A stretch of DNA of 58,948 bases from an uncultured Pseudanabaenaceae cyanobacterium (GTDB taxonomy: Bacteria > Cyanobacteriota > Cyanobacteriia > PCC-9006 > JAAUQQ01). Position 1 is the first letter of the stretch, and every line of letters begins with the position of its first letter. The position numbers and the translations under genes were made by a program. The stretch is taken from contig CALLAT010000035.1 in the NCBI GenBank assembly GCA_938002085.1, forward strand, positions 1 to 58,948, in the 5' to 3' direction. Under the pieces are notes generated by a model. That model was not told the origin of the DNA. It did no database searches and saw only the letters and a program-made list of their open reading frames with translations. Below are positions 46,278 through 55,760 of this stretch, piece by piece.

Positions 46278-46421
46278 GTGGAATTTAGCCAGCATGAAGC
46301 TTTGGCCCTGGTCATAACGGGGATATTAGTGGGCAGCATTATTGGCCTAGTGTATGGCTGGTTCACTGCCCAAGTATTGCAGCAGCTCTGGTCATCAACA
46401 CTCTCATCACACAAAAACTGA
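46278..46421 (+). CDS. Possible 47-residue single-pass membrane protein
   Basis: From a GTG (46278) the frame reads MEFSQHEALALVITGIL and so on to a TGA at 46419-46421. One hydrophobic segment with small-residue spacing (GILVGSIIGLVYGW) spans about 15-28, followed by a polar tail (SSTLSSHKN). A hairpin begins right after the stop. Tiny membrane proteins like this occur in photosynthetic and respiratory complexes. No homologue is recognised and the ribosome binding site is weak, so this may be chance. Confidence 0.35.
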   Translation: MEFSQHEALALVITGILVGSIIGLVYGWFTAQVLQQLWSSTLSSHKN

Positions 46422-46453
46422 AAAAGCTGCTCCCCAAAGAAGATGCAGCTTTT
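46422..46453. terminator. Hairpin terminating the exported-protein gene
   Basis: AAAAGCTGC (46422-46430) and GCAGCTTTT (46445-46453) pair around 14 bases. On the minus strand the stem is followed by TTCAGTTTTTG. It lies 35 bases past the stop codon of the minus-strand gene and directly after the possible tiny gene on the plus strand. Confidence 0.7.
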
Positions 46454-46488
46454 CCATTCAATATTTCAAATCACAGAGCCCAAGAGAT

Positions 46489-46899
46489 CTAACGCAGCTT
46501 GCTGCTACCAAACAGCAAGTTCTCACTCATGGGGTAATAAGTTGCCCAGCGCTTAGCATTGGGCTGACCACGCCACTGATTCCGGCTCACATTCAAGGAC
46601 AACACTGGCATCTCAATCCCGCCATGGTTACCCGTCACCGTGACATTCACCTCAGTCACCAAAATGTCATTGTCAAAGCTTCGTTGGGCGGCAGCACGAA
46701 CAATCTGCTCAGCACGGCGAACCATGGTGCGATAGCTGGTGCTGGTGCCGCTATCAATGGAAACCGCGAGCTGGGAGACGTAGGCCTGGGCAGGGTCTGG
46801 CTGAAGCATTGTGGGCAACGAAGCTAGCCCTAAACCAAGGCCAGCACTCAGAACAAGAGTCGCAGCAGTGTTACGGAGCTGAGTGGGGAAATGTGCCAT
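46489..46899 (-). CDS. Small exported protein of unknown function
   Basis: The product is 136 residues. A signal peptide is clear: NTAATLVLSAGLGLGLASL followed by a cleavage site after AQA (about residue 39). The mature part has an amphipathic helix (SYRTMVRRAEQIVRAAAQRSF) and strands (VTEVNVTVTGNH, MPVLSLNVSRNQW). There is no Cys. It is probably periplasmic or lumenal. The family is not known to me. Confidence 0.8.
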   Translation of the reverse strand: MAHFPTQLRNTAATLVLSAGLGLGLASLPTMLQPDPAQAYVSQLAVSIDSGTSTSYRTMVRRAEQIVRAAAQRSFDNDILVTEVNVTVTGNHGGIEMPVLSLNVSRNQWRGQPNAKRWATYYPMSENLLFGSSKLR

Positions 46900-47490
46900 G
46901 GGTATGTTTTGGAGGTGGGCCTATATCTACTGAGATTAGTGCTAGAGAGGTCTAAATGCTGTTGTCTGTTTTAGCAAACTAGAGGATTTTTGTGGGTGAT
47001 ACTGCTCGGGGAGAAGCCGAAACTTTGCCTTTCAGCATCGGTTTTAAAGGCTTTTGCTGGCCCTAGCGAGCCTCCCCAAGAGGAGGCCTGTCTCCCCCTG
47101 GGCTAACGCGGAGCATCTAAGCTAAAAAAGAGACAATACAAAATCTTCACTGACCTCTTTTACCGCTGAAGCTCCCCAGGTTTGGGGATCATGGCAAGTC
47201 TGGGAAACGAGCTTTCTATGGCTATTCAAGTGATTGAGTCCTAGGAAATCCCAGTGGTAGGTCCCTAGAGAATCAAATAGAATCCCCAAATTACAGGCCG
47301 ATCCGAGAATTTTCCGGTAAAACCTTATATAACTAATCGGACTGTCGCCTAAGACCCTTAGAACCGAGATCCGGTTCCCCAGGTTTATCCAAGGGGTTGA
47401 GGCTGAAGTATCACGCTTCTAAAGTTCTCCCCCGCGACGAGATGTTTCCAGATTCCCAGTCCTTCAACACCAAAGAGACTCTTTGAACCC
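46900..47490. other. Divergent region before the caspase-fold gene
   Basis: These 591 bases carry no gene. A hairpin GCCTCC/GGAGGC lies at 47070-47087. TTATATAACTAAT near 47323-47335 is a possible promoter region for the plus-strand gene. Several short CCCCAGG and CCTAGG strings occur, but I cannot define a repeat. Confidence 0.45.
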
Positions 47491-50400
47491 ATGGCTAACC
47501 AGTGGGCGATCGCCATCGGCATCAACACCTATCGCGCCTTCCAATCGCTGGACTATGCCCAGCACGATGCAGAAGCGCTCTGCCGCCATCTGATCGACTC
47601 GGGCATTACCGCGCCGGAGAATTGCCTGCTGTTGACCACGGCATCGGCCTTGCATCGGGGTCGCTCCACCTTTCCCGAGCGGGAGACCATTGCCAAATGG
47701 CTCAAGGGCTTGGTCACGGGGGGCATGGGACCGGATGATTCCTTAATTGTGTTTTTCAGTGGCTATGGCGTCCATGCCAATGGCGAAGACTACCTCATGC
47801 CGGTGGATGGCGACCCGGCGGATGCGGCAGCCACAGGCATTGCCGTGAAGTCCATTTATCGTCTGTTGACTCAGGTGCCTTCGGGCAAGGTGCTGATTGC
47901 CCTGGACATGAACCGCAATGCAGGCAGCTTAGGCGAGCCCGCCGGAGCCTTTAGCGCTCGCATTGCCCAGCAGGCCAGTCAGCAATATCCCGAAATTGCC
48001 ACGCTGCTATCCTGCAAGCCGCCGGAGCAGTTTGCGCGGGAGTCGGCGGGATTGCGCCATGGCTTCTTTACGGCGGGCATCCTGGATGTGTTGCGCAGTC
48101 GTCAACGGGAGCAGCCGGGAGCAGCGCTGGATTTCAAGCGCTTTGAAACGCAGTTAAGCGATCGCATGGCGGAGCTCTGTGACCACTATTGGCGACCTGT
48201 TCAAACGCCGGTGGCGATCGGCAGTTACAGCATTCCTTTGGGACAAACCGCCGCAAGTGCTTTGGTGAGCAGTGGCGTGGGCAGCAGCGAGAGCAGCAGC
48301 CTGACCAGCGATGCGAAAGCGGTAGATGCTGAGCGCAATGGCACGGGAACAGCGGTTTCCGATAATGGTGAGGCGAGTCAGTGGGACTGGGGGAATGCGA
48401 TCGCCGTTGCCGAGGGTTCATCTAATGGGGCCAGTAACCCAACCAGTAATGGGGTCAGCAACCTGACCAGCAACCTGACCAGCAACGCTACAGCAGCTAC
48501 GACAGGGTCGGGTCAAAGTGCGACCACTATCTCCCCCACCGAGAGCATCCTCAACCCTCTAGATATCAGCCGTCCCGCCGATGTCAGCGAAGGCTTTGGC
48601 GATGACTTTGCCAATACTTGGGCCTGGTCGCTAGATGGCGAGGAGCCAGGCGACCTTGCTAGCAGCAATGGTTCAGCCCATGGCAACACAGCCCAGAGTG
48701 ACGTCAGCAATAACAGTTCCTCATCCTCCAACAAAGGTCATGCTCCAGACCTAGACCCCTACGCCGCAGCCTGGGAAGAGGACTTTGGAGACACCGTGCC
48801 CTTCGACGCCAATTCCGACGTAGTGCTCAATGCCCAGGCCCAATTGGACCGACAAGCCGACCAGCAATCCGCAGATCTGGGCCATGACAGCAGCTCAGTC
48901 CTGGGAGGAAACCTTCAGGCTGGACAACCGGGTAGCAACGGTCTCTCATCCCAGGGTATTGCCAGCGACATCACCCATGAACCTGCGCTAGCTCAAGGCG
49001 GTCGCCCCGGCCATGGCGGAGATGGAACCGACTGGCACTGGGCAGACCTCAGCGTCGCAGCCGCCACAGAGGACGGACCCATTGTGGATGGGTTCGAGGA
49101 TGCAGCAGGCCTAGATGGCGAAGCAGGACTGGATGACGAAGCCGCCAGTATCTTTGAATATCCCGATCGCACTTCTCCCAATGGCTTTCCAGAGCCCGGC
49201 CCCCAGGCCAGTGCTGCCAGCGGCAACCTCAATGGTGCGGGCCTCCTCGCGGGGGCAGGCCTTGTCGTCGCCGCTCGTCCAGGCTCAGACAATGGCTCAG
49301 GCAGCGCAACGTCTCCGCTCAATCCCACACAAGCCGCCCTCGACCATCCAGAAGACCCCAACTGGAACTGGAGCGGTGGAGAGACTGCGATTGATGTGGA
49401 GCCCCAGAACGGTCTCAATGGAGGCCAAACAAACGAGTCCTATCTCGACTCTCAAGACGATTTTGCGGACGACGACGGACAGATCCAATCCGCTGCAGAA
49501 TACGAAAATGTGGATGCCGACTGGCCCGATCACTCCCTAGATCTGGAAGACGACCCCGAGGGGCTACCCATTGTTGACCTGGAGTCCGAAGAATTTGCCC
49601 CGCTCATCGACCAACAGCAGGTGGAATCGAGCGGGCGACCAGCCTGGCTGAGCCTGCGCTTACTTGGCGCTGTCGGCATCTTCTCCCTCATCGCCCTAGG
49701 CTTGCTGGGTTTCTTCCGAGGCAGCGAAGGCGCAGGCATTTTCCCAAAAATCCAAAGCAAGTTCAGCCTGCCCAGCAGCTTGAGCTTGCCCAGCAGTTGG
49801 CCTAGTAAAAGAGACGGCGAACTTGAAGACAACGACTCTACCGTTGCCACACCTGTTAGCGAGGACCTAGCCAACGGAGAGGGTAGTACCGCTACTTCCA
49901 GCCCCTATGACGATGGGGAAACTGGAGAGGCAGCCCCAAGCGACGCGTCCACCACGGCCCCTACGCAGGCCTCCCAAGCTCCCGCATTGGCTCAAACCCA
50001 ACCCAATGGCACGGAGGGGCAAGCCAATAGCAACTCACCCAATGCCGCTGCACCGGAATTCTCTGAGGGCAGCAACGCATTACTCAGCAACGCCCAAGAG
50101 CGCATTGAGGTCGGTCAGGCTTCTTCCCTCAACCGCGCCATCGACCAGGCGCGCAAAGTGCCGCCCAGCGACCCCGATTACGATCGCGCCCGCCAATCCA
50201 TGAACCAGTGGAGTCAGGAAGTCCTCCAGCTCTCCCAAAAGCGAGCCCAGGAAGGGCAATACTTGCAAGCGATCGCCACCGCTCGCCTCGTTCCCAGCGA
50301 CCTAACAGGCTTCAGCGAAGCCCAGCTATCCATTAACCAATGGCAAATTCCGGCCCAGCTAGAGCATGCCAAGGCCGTCACCCGCCCCGGCAGCGCTTCT

Positions 50401-50646
50401 TCCTACAACCGCGCCATCAGCATTGCCCGTAACGTCCCCAACGGCAGCAAAAGCCATCCCCAGGCTCAGAAGCTGATGCAGGGCTGGAGTAACGACATCT
50501 TCGAACTGGCCCAGCAGCGTGCCAACCAAAAGCAATGGGGCCTGGCCATCGCCGCCGCTGAACTCGTGCCGCCTGATATGCAGGCCTATGGGGCAGCGCA
50601 AAGTGCGATCGCCGACTGGCAACCCCAGCTCAACAAGCCCAAGTAA
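47491..50646 (+). CDS. Caspase-fold (C14) pseudoenzyme with membrane segment, YN pseudo-orthocaspase
   Basis: The product is 1051 residues. Residues 1-250 are a peptidase C14 fold: ANQWAIAIGINTYRAFQSLDYA, then LIVFFSGYGVHANGEDYLMPVDGD and KVLIALDMNRNAG. In active members the motifs are SGHG and DxC. Here His is Tyr92 and Cys is Asn141, so the dyad is lost. Pseudo-orthocaspases with Y/N are known from cyanobacteria. A long Ser/Asn/Gly/Asp-rich stretch (about 250-710) precedes a membrane segment (about 717-742), and three repeats of about 60 residues (QLSQKRAQEGQYLQAIA-like) end the protein. A LysM gene follows after 57 bases. Confidence 0.9.
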   Translation: MANQWAIAIGINTYRAFQSLDYAQHDAEALCRHLIDSGITAPENCLLLTTASALHRGRSTFPERETIAKWLKGLVTGGMGPDDSLIVFFSGYGVHANGEDYLMPVDGDPADAAATGIAVKSIYRLLTQVPSGKVLIALDMNRNAGSLGEPAGAFSARIAQQASQQYPEIATLLSCKPPEQFARESAGLRHGFFTAGILDVLRSRQREQPGAALDFKRFETQLSDRMAELCDHYWRPVQTPVAIGSYSIPLGQTAASALVSSGVGSSESSSLTSDAKAVDAERNGTGTAVSDNGEASQWDWGNAIAVAEGSSNGASNPTSNGVSNLTSNLTSNATAATTGSGQSATTISPTESILNPLDISRPADVSEGFGDDFANTWAWSLDGEEPGDLASSNGSAHGNTAQSDVSNNSSSSSNKGHAPDLDPYAAAWEEDFGDTVPFDANSDVVLNAQAQLDRQADQQSADLGHDSSSVLGGNLQAGQPGSNGLSSQGIASDITHEPALAQGGRPGHGGDGTDWHWADLSVAAATEDGPIVDGFEDAAGLDGEAGLDDEAASIFEYPDRTSPNGFPEPGPQASAASGNLNGAGLLAGAGLVVAARPGSDNGSGSATSPLNPTQAALDHPEDPNWNWSGGETAIDVEPQNGLNGGQTNESYLDSQDDFADDDGQIQSAAEYENVDADWPDHSLDLEDDPEGLPIVDLESEEFAPLIDQQQVESSGRPAWLSLRLLGAVGIFSLIALGLLGFFRGSEGAGIFPKIQSKFSLPSSLSLPSSWPSKRDGELEDNDSTVATPVSEDLANGEGSTATSSPYDDGETGEAAPSDASTTAPTQASQAPALAQTQPNGTEGQANSNSPNAAAPEFSEGSNALLSNAQERIEVGQASSLNRAIDQARKVPPSDPDYDRARQSMNQWSQEVLQLSQKRAQEGQYLQAIATARLVPSDLTGFSEAQLSINQWQIPAQLEHAKAVTRPGSASSYNRAISIARNVPNGSKSHPQAQKLMQGWSNDIFELAQQRANQKQWGLAIAAAELVPPDMQAYGAAQSAIADWQPQLNKPK

Positions 50647-50703
50647 GCCTTACCGCTCGACCCTCCTCGCTCCATCTATCACCGGCCTCTTGCCCAGGGA
50701 CCC

Positions 50704-53523
50704 ATGCAAACCTACAAAGTCAAAACCGGCGACACCCTGATTAGCATTGCCCGCCAATGGATGGGCACTGGTGATGCCTGGCGACTCGTCGCCCAGCTCA
50801 ACGGCCTCGGCGACCCCAGCCAGCTTAAGGTGGGGCAAACGCTCAACATTCCTGTCACCGAATACATCGTTCAAAGCGGTGACTCCCTGCGTCGCATCGC
50901 CCAACAGGAACTGGGCACGGTCGAAGCCTGGAAAAACATCGCCATCCTCAACAACATCACCGATCCACGCTTCCTCGTCATCGGCCAGGTGCTGCGCCTC
51001 CCTGTACCCATTACAACGGGCACAGTCACATCCGGGAAATCCAGCAATGGCTCCCTGGGCAGCAATAGCAGCAATGGCAGTTTGGGTAATGCTCCTTCAC
51101 CCACTCCAACAAACAGCGCCCCAGAATCCACCAGTGGCAACGAGCGCAACTACACCGTCCAGCGTGGCGACTCCCTGATCACCATTGCCCAAAAGACCTT
51201 GGGAGACCGGGGCCGCTGGCGGGAAATTGCCCTGCGCAACAACATCGCCAACCCGGCTGATCTGCGAGTGGGCACCCTGCTTAAGCTGCCTCCCCTCAAC
51301 GGCTCCAGTCCAGCCTCCTCCGCGACATCTGCCCCAAAACCCACCGCCTCGCCCGATACCACCGCCCAGCCCCCCCAGAGCTGGAACTACACCGTCGTAA
51401 GAGGCGACACTCTCATCGGCATTGCCCGCAAAACCCTAGGCAACGGCAATCGCTGGCAGGATATTGCCGAGCTCAACAATCTCGCAAGCCCCAGCGACCT
51501 GCGCGTCGGCCTAGTGTTGCGCATTCCCGGTAGCCAACAGTCCTCCAGCCAGCAGCCCTCCGCGCCTAGTCAGCCCACTCCCGAAGCCCCTAGCCCCACT
51601 CAACCAGCCCCCAGCCGACCTGAAACAGGCAGCTCTAGTCAAACCAGCCGAAGCTATCAGGTGCAAAGCGGTGACACCCTGATTAAAATCGCCCAGAAGA
51701 CCTTGGGTAACGGCGATCGCTGGCGAGAAATTGCCCTGCTCAACAACATCGTCGACACCCGCGATTTGCAAGTGGGAATGACGCTCAAGATTCCAGCGGA
51801 TAGCAATCAGTCCAGCCCAACTCCCCCCTCCCCAGCACCGACCCCGACACCGGCACCCACTGACTTCGACAACTACACTGTCCAGCGCGGCGACACCCTG
51901 ATTAAAATCGCCCGCAAAACCCTCGATGACGGCAACCGCTGGCAAGACATCGCCAAGCTCAACAACATCGTTGACACCCAGGACCTGCGTATCGGCATGG
52001 AGCTCAAAATCCCACGCCCCAACAACATTGCTCAAAGCGTAGATCAACCCGCTCCCACACCGACGGTTGAGCCCGTCGAAGCTCCAGCCCAATACACCGT
52101 CCAGCGCGGCGACACCCTCATTGCCATCGCGCGCAAAACCCTCGGCGACGGCAATCGCTGGCAAGAAATTGCAACCCTCAACGACATCGACAGCCCCAGC
52201 GACCTGCGCGTTGGCATGGTGCTGAAGATTCCGGCCCAGGCAGGCAGTATTCCATTGCCTACGCCCCCAGTTGTGCCGCCCAGTAGCTCACCTAGCCCGG
52301 CCCCCAGCAATCCGCCCACAACGACCCCAACCGAGCCAGAGCCAGCCGAACTGCCTAGCGGCCCCAGCACCTACACCGTCCAGCCCGGCGATAGCCTCTA
52401 CTCCATCGCCGAGAAGCGTCTAGGCGATCGCGCCCGCTGGTCCGAAATTGGTCGCCTCAACAGCATGCCCGACCCCAGCAAACTCCGCATCGGCACCTTG
52501 CTACTCATTCCAGGACCCGATGGCGACCCCGGTCTTCAACCCGTTGCAACAGTCCTAAGCGAAGACCAGGACAAAGCAGCCAGCAAACTCCAACCCGTCA
52601 AATTCACGACCCGCCAAGACAATGTCTTTGCCCAGTGGGTGAAATCAGCAGCGGGCGGCGAACAGGAGGAGCGAGTTGGCGTCCTCTACGCAAAGGGTCT
52701 CTACCGACGCGGCGACGAAAAGCCCCGCGACTTCATTCGCCTCGCCAGCGGTCTCCTGCGACGCCTGCGCCTTAGCGACTCAGAGATGAACGCGATCGCC
52801 GCTATCTCTGACAACGAAGGCTACCTCGACGCCGTCAATACTTGGGATAGCCAATACCTCAGCTTCGGCCTCTTCCAATGGACCGCAGGCAGCGTCGAAC
52901 GCCCCGGCGAGCTGGGAGCCCTGCTCACCCGCATCAAACAAACCTACCCCGATGAATTCCAGCATTACTTCGGCCAATTTGGCCTGGATGTGGAAGACAG
53001 CGACGGTGTGCGCGGCTGGGTCACGCTCCAAGGCGTGCGGCTGAATAGCGAATACCAGAAGAGCATTCTGCGCCAGCCCATCTGGGCCTATCGGTTTGCG
53101 ATCGCAGGCCGAGATCTCGCCGTCAAATCCACCGAAATCCTCCATGCCGTCGATCGCATCGACCGCTTCTACTTCGTCCGCCACAACGGCCTCGACGGCT
53201 ACAGCCTCGCGGACCTGATCCAATCGGAATTTGGCGTTACCTTGCTCCTGGACAACCACGTCAACCGCCCGGCCTACGTCGCTCCTGGCCTGGCTGAAGC
53301 CATCAAGCAGCTCAACAGCTCAACGGCAGTTTTGGCCAATGGCTCCACCGAGAATGAATTGCGAGTGTTGGAACGCTACCTGCAAGTGCGCCAGACATTT
53401 GGCAGTAATCCCATGACCCATGCGAAGACGAGGGGCGATCGGATTAGTCGTCAGGTGCGGGAAGGGTATTTATCCCAGGAACGGGGTTCGTTTGTGTCGA
53501 ATAAGGATCAGCGGGTGGGGTAA
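50704..53523 (+). CDS. Eight-LysM protein with C-terminal lysozyme-like domain and no signal peptide
   Basis: The product is 939 residues and begins directly in the first LysM repeat (MQTYKVKTGDTLISIARQW). Eight LysM repeats, each of about 47 residues and close to Y-x-V-x-x-GD-(T/S)-L-x-x-IA, are joined by Pro/Ser/Thr linkers up to about residue 605. A globular domain follows. It has SDNEGYLD (about 702-709) and SFGLFQWT (about 719-726), which fits the Glu and GLxQ of lysozyme-like transglycosylases. LysM binds peptidoglycan. The lack of an export signal is unexpected. It likely shares an operon with the caspase-fold gene. Confidence 0.88.
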   Translation: MQTYKVKTGDTLISIARQWMGTGDAWRLVAQLNGLGDPSQLKVGQTLNIPVTEYIVQSGDSLRRIAQQELGTVEAWKNIAILNNITDPRFLVIGQVLRLPVPITTGTVTSGKSSNGSLGSNSSNGSLGNAPSPTPTNSAPESTSGNERNYTVQRGDSLITIAQKTLGDRGRWREIALRNNIANPADLRVGTLLKLPPLNGSSPASSATSAPKPTASPDTTAQPPQSWNYTVVRGDTLIGIARKTLGNGNRWQDIAELNNLASPSDLRVGLVLRIPGSQQSSSQQPSAPSQPTPEAPSPTQPAPSRPETGSSSQTSRSYQVQSGDTLIKIAQKTLGNGDRWREIALLNNIVDTRDLQVGMTLKIPADSNQSSPTPPSPAPTPTPAPTDFDNYTVQRGDTLIKIARKTLDDGNRWQDIAKLNNIVDTQDLRIGMELKIPRPNNIAQSVDQPAPTPTVEPVEAPAQYTVQRGDTLIAIARKTLGDGNRWQEIATLNDIDSPSDLRVGMVLKIPAQAGSIPLPTPPVVPPSSSPSPAPSNPPTTTPTEPEPAELPSGPSTYTVQPGDSLYSIAEKRLGDRARWSEIGRLNSMPDPSKLRIGTLLLIPGPDGDPGLQPVATVLSEDQDKAASKLQPVKFTTRQDNVFAQWVKSAAGGEQEERVGVLYAKGLYRRGDEKPRDFIRLASGLLRRLRLSDSEMNAIAAISDNEGYLDAVNTWDSQYLSFGLFQWTAGSVERPGELGALLTRIKQTYPDEFQHYFGQFGLDVEDSDGVRGWVTLQGVRLNSEYQKSILRQPIWAYRFAIAGRDLAVKSTEILHAVDRIDRFYFVRHNGLDGYSLADLIQSEFGVTLLLDNHVNRPAYVAPGLAEAIKQLNSSTAVLANGSTENELRVLERYLQVRQTFGSNPMTHAKTRGDRISRQVREGYLSQERGSFVSNKDQRVG

Positions 53524-53548
53524 GCGGCAAGGCATCCTCTATCCCTAG

Positions 53549-53572
53549 CCCTTTCTCCTTTAGGAGAAAGGG
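53549..53572. terminator. Perfect hairpin after the LysM gene
   Basis: CCCTTTCTCCT (53549-53559) and AGGAGAAAGGG (53562-53572) pair fully with two bases between. It lies 26 bases after the LysM gene stop. There is no T run, so it could be a repeat unit as well as a terminator. Confidence 0.55.
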
Positions 53573-53724
53573 GACTTGAGGCAAGAAGCAAGGCGACCCC
53601 CTCCTAGCCTCCCCCTTGGAAAGGTGGAGGAATGGTTGGCCTGTTGGGCGTTCAAATATTGGGCACGATCCTACAACACCGCCAGGTCAACCTTCAGACA
53701 CCGACAGCAGTCAGTATCTGTGGT

Positions 53725-53815
53725 GAAGCAACCCAGACTTTTGCGCAGGGGGGAACCCGATGGGGGAGGCGCTTCGTCCCCCACGGCGGGAGTTTGAGGG
53801 AAGGACCCTCAAGGC
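53725..53815. repeat. Dispersed hairpin repeat, copy B
   Basis: It aligns with copy A over about 90 bases from GAAGCAACC, including GCGCAG, AACCCG and GAGGCGCTTCGTC. Its stem is GGGGGA (53762-53767) with TCCCCC (53777-53782), and its second hairpin is GAGGG/CCCTC. Both differ in sequence from copy A but keep pairing. Confidence 0.75.
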
Positions 53816-54159
53816 GAAGCCAACGGCCCCACCAAATCCGCCGCAATACAAGCGAATAAACGTCGCCATTTCTTGCTTCTTGCCTCCCCTTCAACAGCCA
53901 AGCCAGCAAAAATCAGCCAAATCAAAGTTGATATTTATTCAGCAATTGTCCTGCTGCACAGCTTAGAACAGAGGATAAATTGCTACATTGCACCGTATAT
54001 TCCCCACATCACGAGTGCCATCGCTGAACCAAACCTCAGCCAAACCGCCGATGCCACCAAAAGCACCATAGCGATCGCCCCCCATCCCCTGGGCAAGCTA
54101 AACCCAAAGCATTTTGGTTTCATCACAAAGATTAGAGCCCACCGCCCTACATCCCCACC

Positions 54160-55737
54160 ATGAAACCCACCATCGAGTCAGCCATCGCAACTCACCCAGG
54201 GAAACAAATGGCACCCCAGCGCCCCAGCTCAGGGCAACCGCACCCCAAGCCCAAACCCAACAGGTTTCGGCCCTGGCAGCTCCTCCAAAAGCTGATCCAC
54301 AAACACACCATCCTCCTCCTCACCATCCTCTTCATCGCAGGCGTCGGCGGCACCCTCCTCAGCATGGCCCGGCTTTCCAACAACCTCATGGAAACCCAAG
54401 CCATCGAAAGCTCCCGCCTCTACGCCAACGCCATGCGAGAAGCGCGATCGCTCTACGGCACCGAAGCCGTCGCCCGCCTCCGCAACAGCGAAGCCGTCGA
54501 AATAACCCCCGACTACGCCACCCAAACCGAAGGCGCCATCCCCGTCCCCGCCACCTACCTCATCGAACTGGGCCACCACCTCAGCGACAACACTCCCGGC
54601 ATGTCCGTCCGCCTCTTCAGCGACTACCCCTTCCCCAACCGCGCCGAAGAAGGCGGCCCAAAAAACGAATTCGAAGAACAAGCCCTTCAAGAACTACGCA
54701 AACAACCCAACGAACCCTTCTTTCAATTCACCACTGTCCAGGGCCGGCCTTCCCTGCGCTATGCCGAAGCCGATGTGATGAAATCCAGCTGCGTCAGCTG
54801 CCACAACACCCACCCCGACAGCCCCAAAACAAACTGGAAAGTCGGTGACGTGCGCGGCGTCCTGGAAATCATCACCCCCCTGGATAGCTACATCAGCCAG
54901 ACCCGCAGCGGTCTTAGCGGACTCACCGCATTGCTCGTCACCATGGCCGTCCTGGCCCTTTCCGGCATCGCCGTCGTCATTGGCCGCCTGCGCAACCTCT
55001 CAACCGAGCTAGAGCAGCAAGTCAGCCTCCGCACCAGCGAGCTACGCCAGACCAATCAGTTCCTCTCCGTCGAAAAGCGCCGATCCGAGCATCTGCTGCT
55101 CAACATCCTGCCCTCCCCCATCGCCGCCCGCCTCCGCCAGGGCAACAAGCCCATCGCCGATGGCTTTGCCTCCACCACCGTCCTCTTCGCTGACCTCGTC
55201 AACTTCACCCAGCTCTCCGAACAGCTCGCCCCCCGCGAACTCGTCGCCCTGCTCAACGAAATCTTCTCCCGATTTGATCGCCTCACCGAGCAATACGGTC
55301 TAGAAAAAATCAAAACCATCGGTGACGCCTACATGGTCGTGGGTGGCCTGCCCAAACCCAGCCAGGACCATGCCAGGGCGATCGCCGAAATGGCCCTGGC
55401 TATGCGAACCGAAATGGACCTGTTCAACAAGCAGCGCGGCCTCAACTGCAAAATCCGCATCGGCATCAACACCGGCCCCGTCGTCGCAGGCGTCATCGGC
55501 ACTAAAAAATTCATCTACGACCTCTGGGGCGACACCGTTAACGTCGCCAGCCGTATGGAATCCCACGGCATCATCGGCGAAATCCAAGTCACCGAATCCA
55601 CCTACGCCTGCCTGCGCGGCCAGTACGACTTCGAAGCCCGTGGTCTCATTGAAGTCAAAGGCAAAGGCGAACTGCCCGTCTTCCTGCTCAAAGGGCATAA
55701 AACGCTGAAGCGGAGACTAGCAGCAGTCGAAGCTTAA
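54160..55737 (+). CDS. Class III adenylate cyclase with c-type haem DUF3365 sensor
   Basis: The product is 525 residues. A membrane segment (about 49-70) leads to an external DUF3365/Tll0287-like sensor with a haem motif CVSCH (Cys211, Cys214, His215). A second segment (about 252-275) and a coiled region precede the cyclase domain (about 335-500). Metal ligands are Asp345 (FADLVNFT) and Asp389 (GDAYM). Lys385 and Asp454 specify adenine, and Asn461 and Arg465 stabilise the transition state. The enzyme should make cAMP in response to a redox, haem or gas cue. That is inference. A terminator shared with ftsH follows. Confidence 0.93.
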   Translation: MKPTIESAIATHPGKQMAPQRPSSGQPHPKPKPNRFRPWQLLQKLIHKHTILLLTILFIAGVGGTLLSMARLSNNLMETQAIESSRLYANAMREARSLYGTEAVARLRNSEAVEITPDYATQTEGAIPVPATYLIELGHHLSDNTPGMSVRLFSDYPFPNRAEEGGPKNEFEEQALQELRKQPNEPFFQFTTVQGRPSLRYAEADVMKSSCVSCHNTHPDSPKTNWKVGDVRGVLEIITPLDSYISQTRSGLSGLTALLVTMAVLALSGIAVVIGRLRNLSTELEQQVSLRTSELRQTNQFLSVEKRRSEHLLLNILPSPIAARLRQGNKPIADGFASTTVLFADLVNFTQLSEQLAPRELVALLNEIFSRFDRLTEQYGLEKIKTIGDAYMVVGGLPKPSQDHARAIAEMALAMRTEMDLFNKQRGLNCKIRIGINTGPVVAGVIGTKKFIYDLWGDTVNVASRMESHGIIGEIQVTESTYACLRGQYDFEARGLIEVKGKGELPVFLLKGHKTLKRRLAAVEA

Positions 55738-55760
55738 AACAGGAGAAACGCCCAAAACAA

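Larger units (their letters stand above)
45975..46488. other. glyA upstream region with a possible tiny gene
   Basis: The region holds the glyA leader hairpin, a possible 47-codon plus-strand gene (46278-46421) and a bidirectional hairpin at 46422-46453. A GGTTATG/CATAACC inverted repeat lies at about 46138-46153. The remainder has no feature I can support. Confidence 0.4.
53524..54159. other. Repeat-rich intergenic region
   Basis: These 636 bases hold a perfect hairpin (53549-53572), a CCTCCCCCTT/AGGTGGAGG inverted element (about 53607-53630) and repeat copy B (53725-53815). The last 300 bases are rich in A and C and lead to the cyclase gene. Several short frames appear but none resembles a protein. 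Confidence 0.55.
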
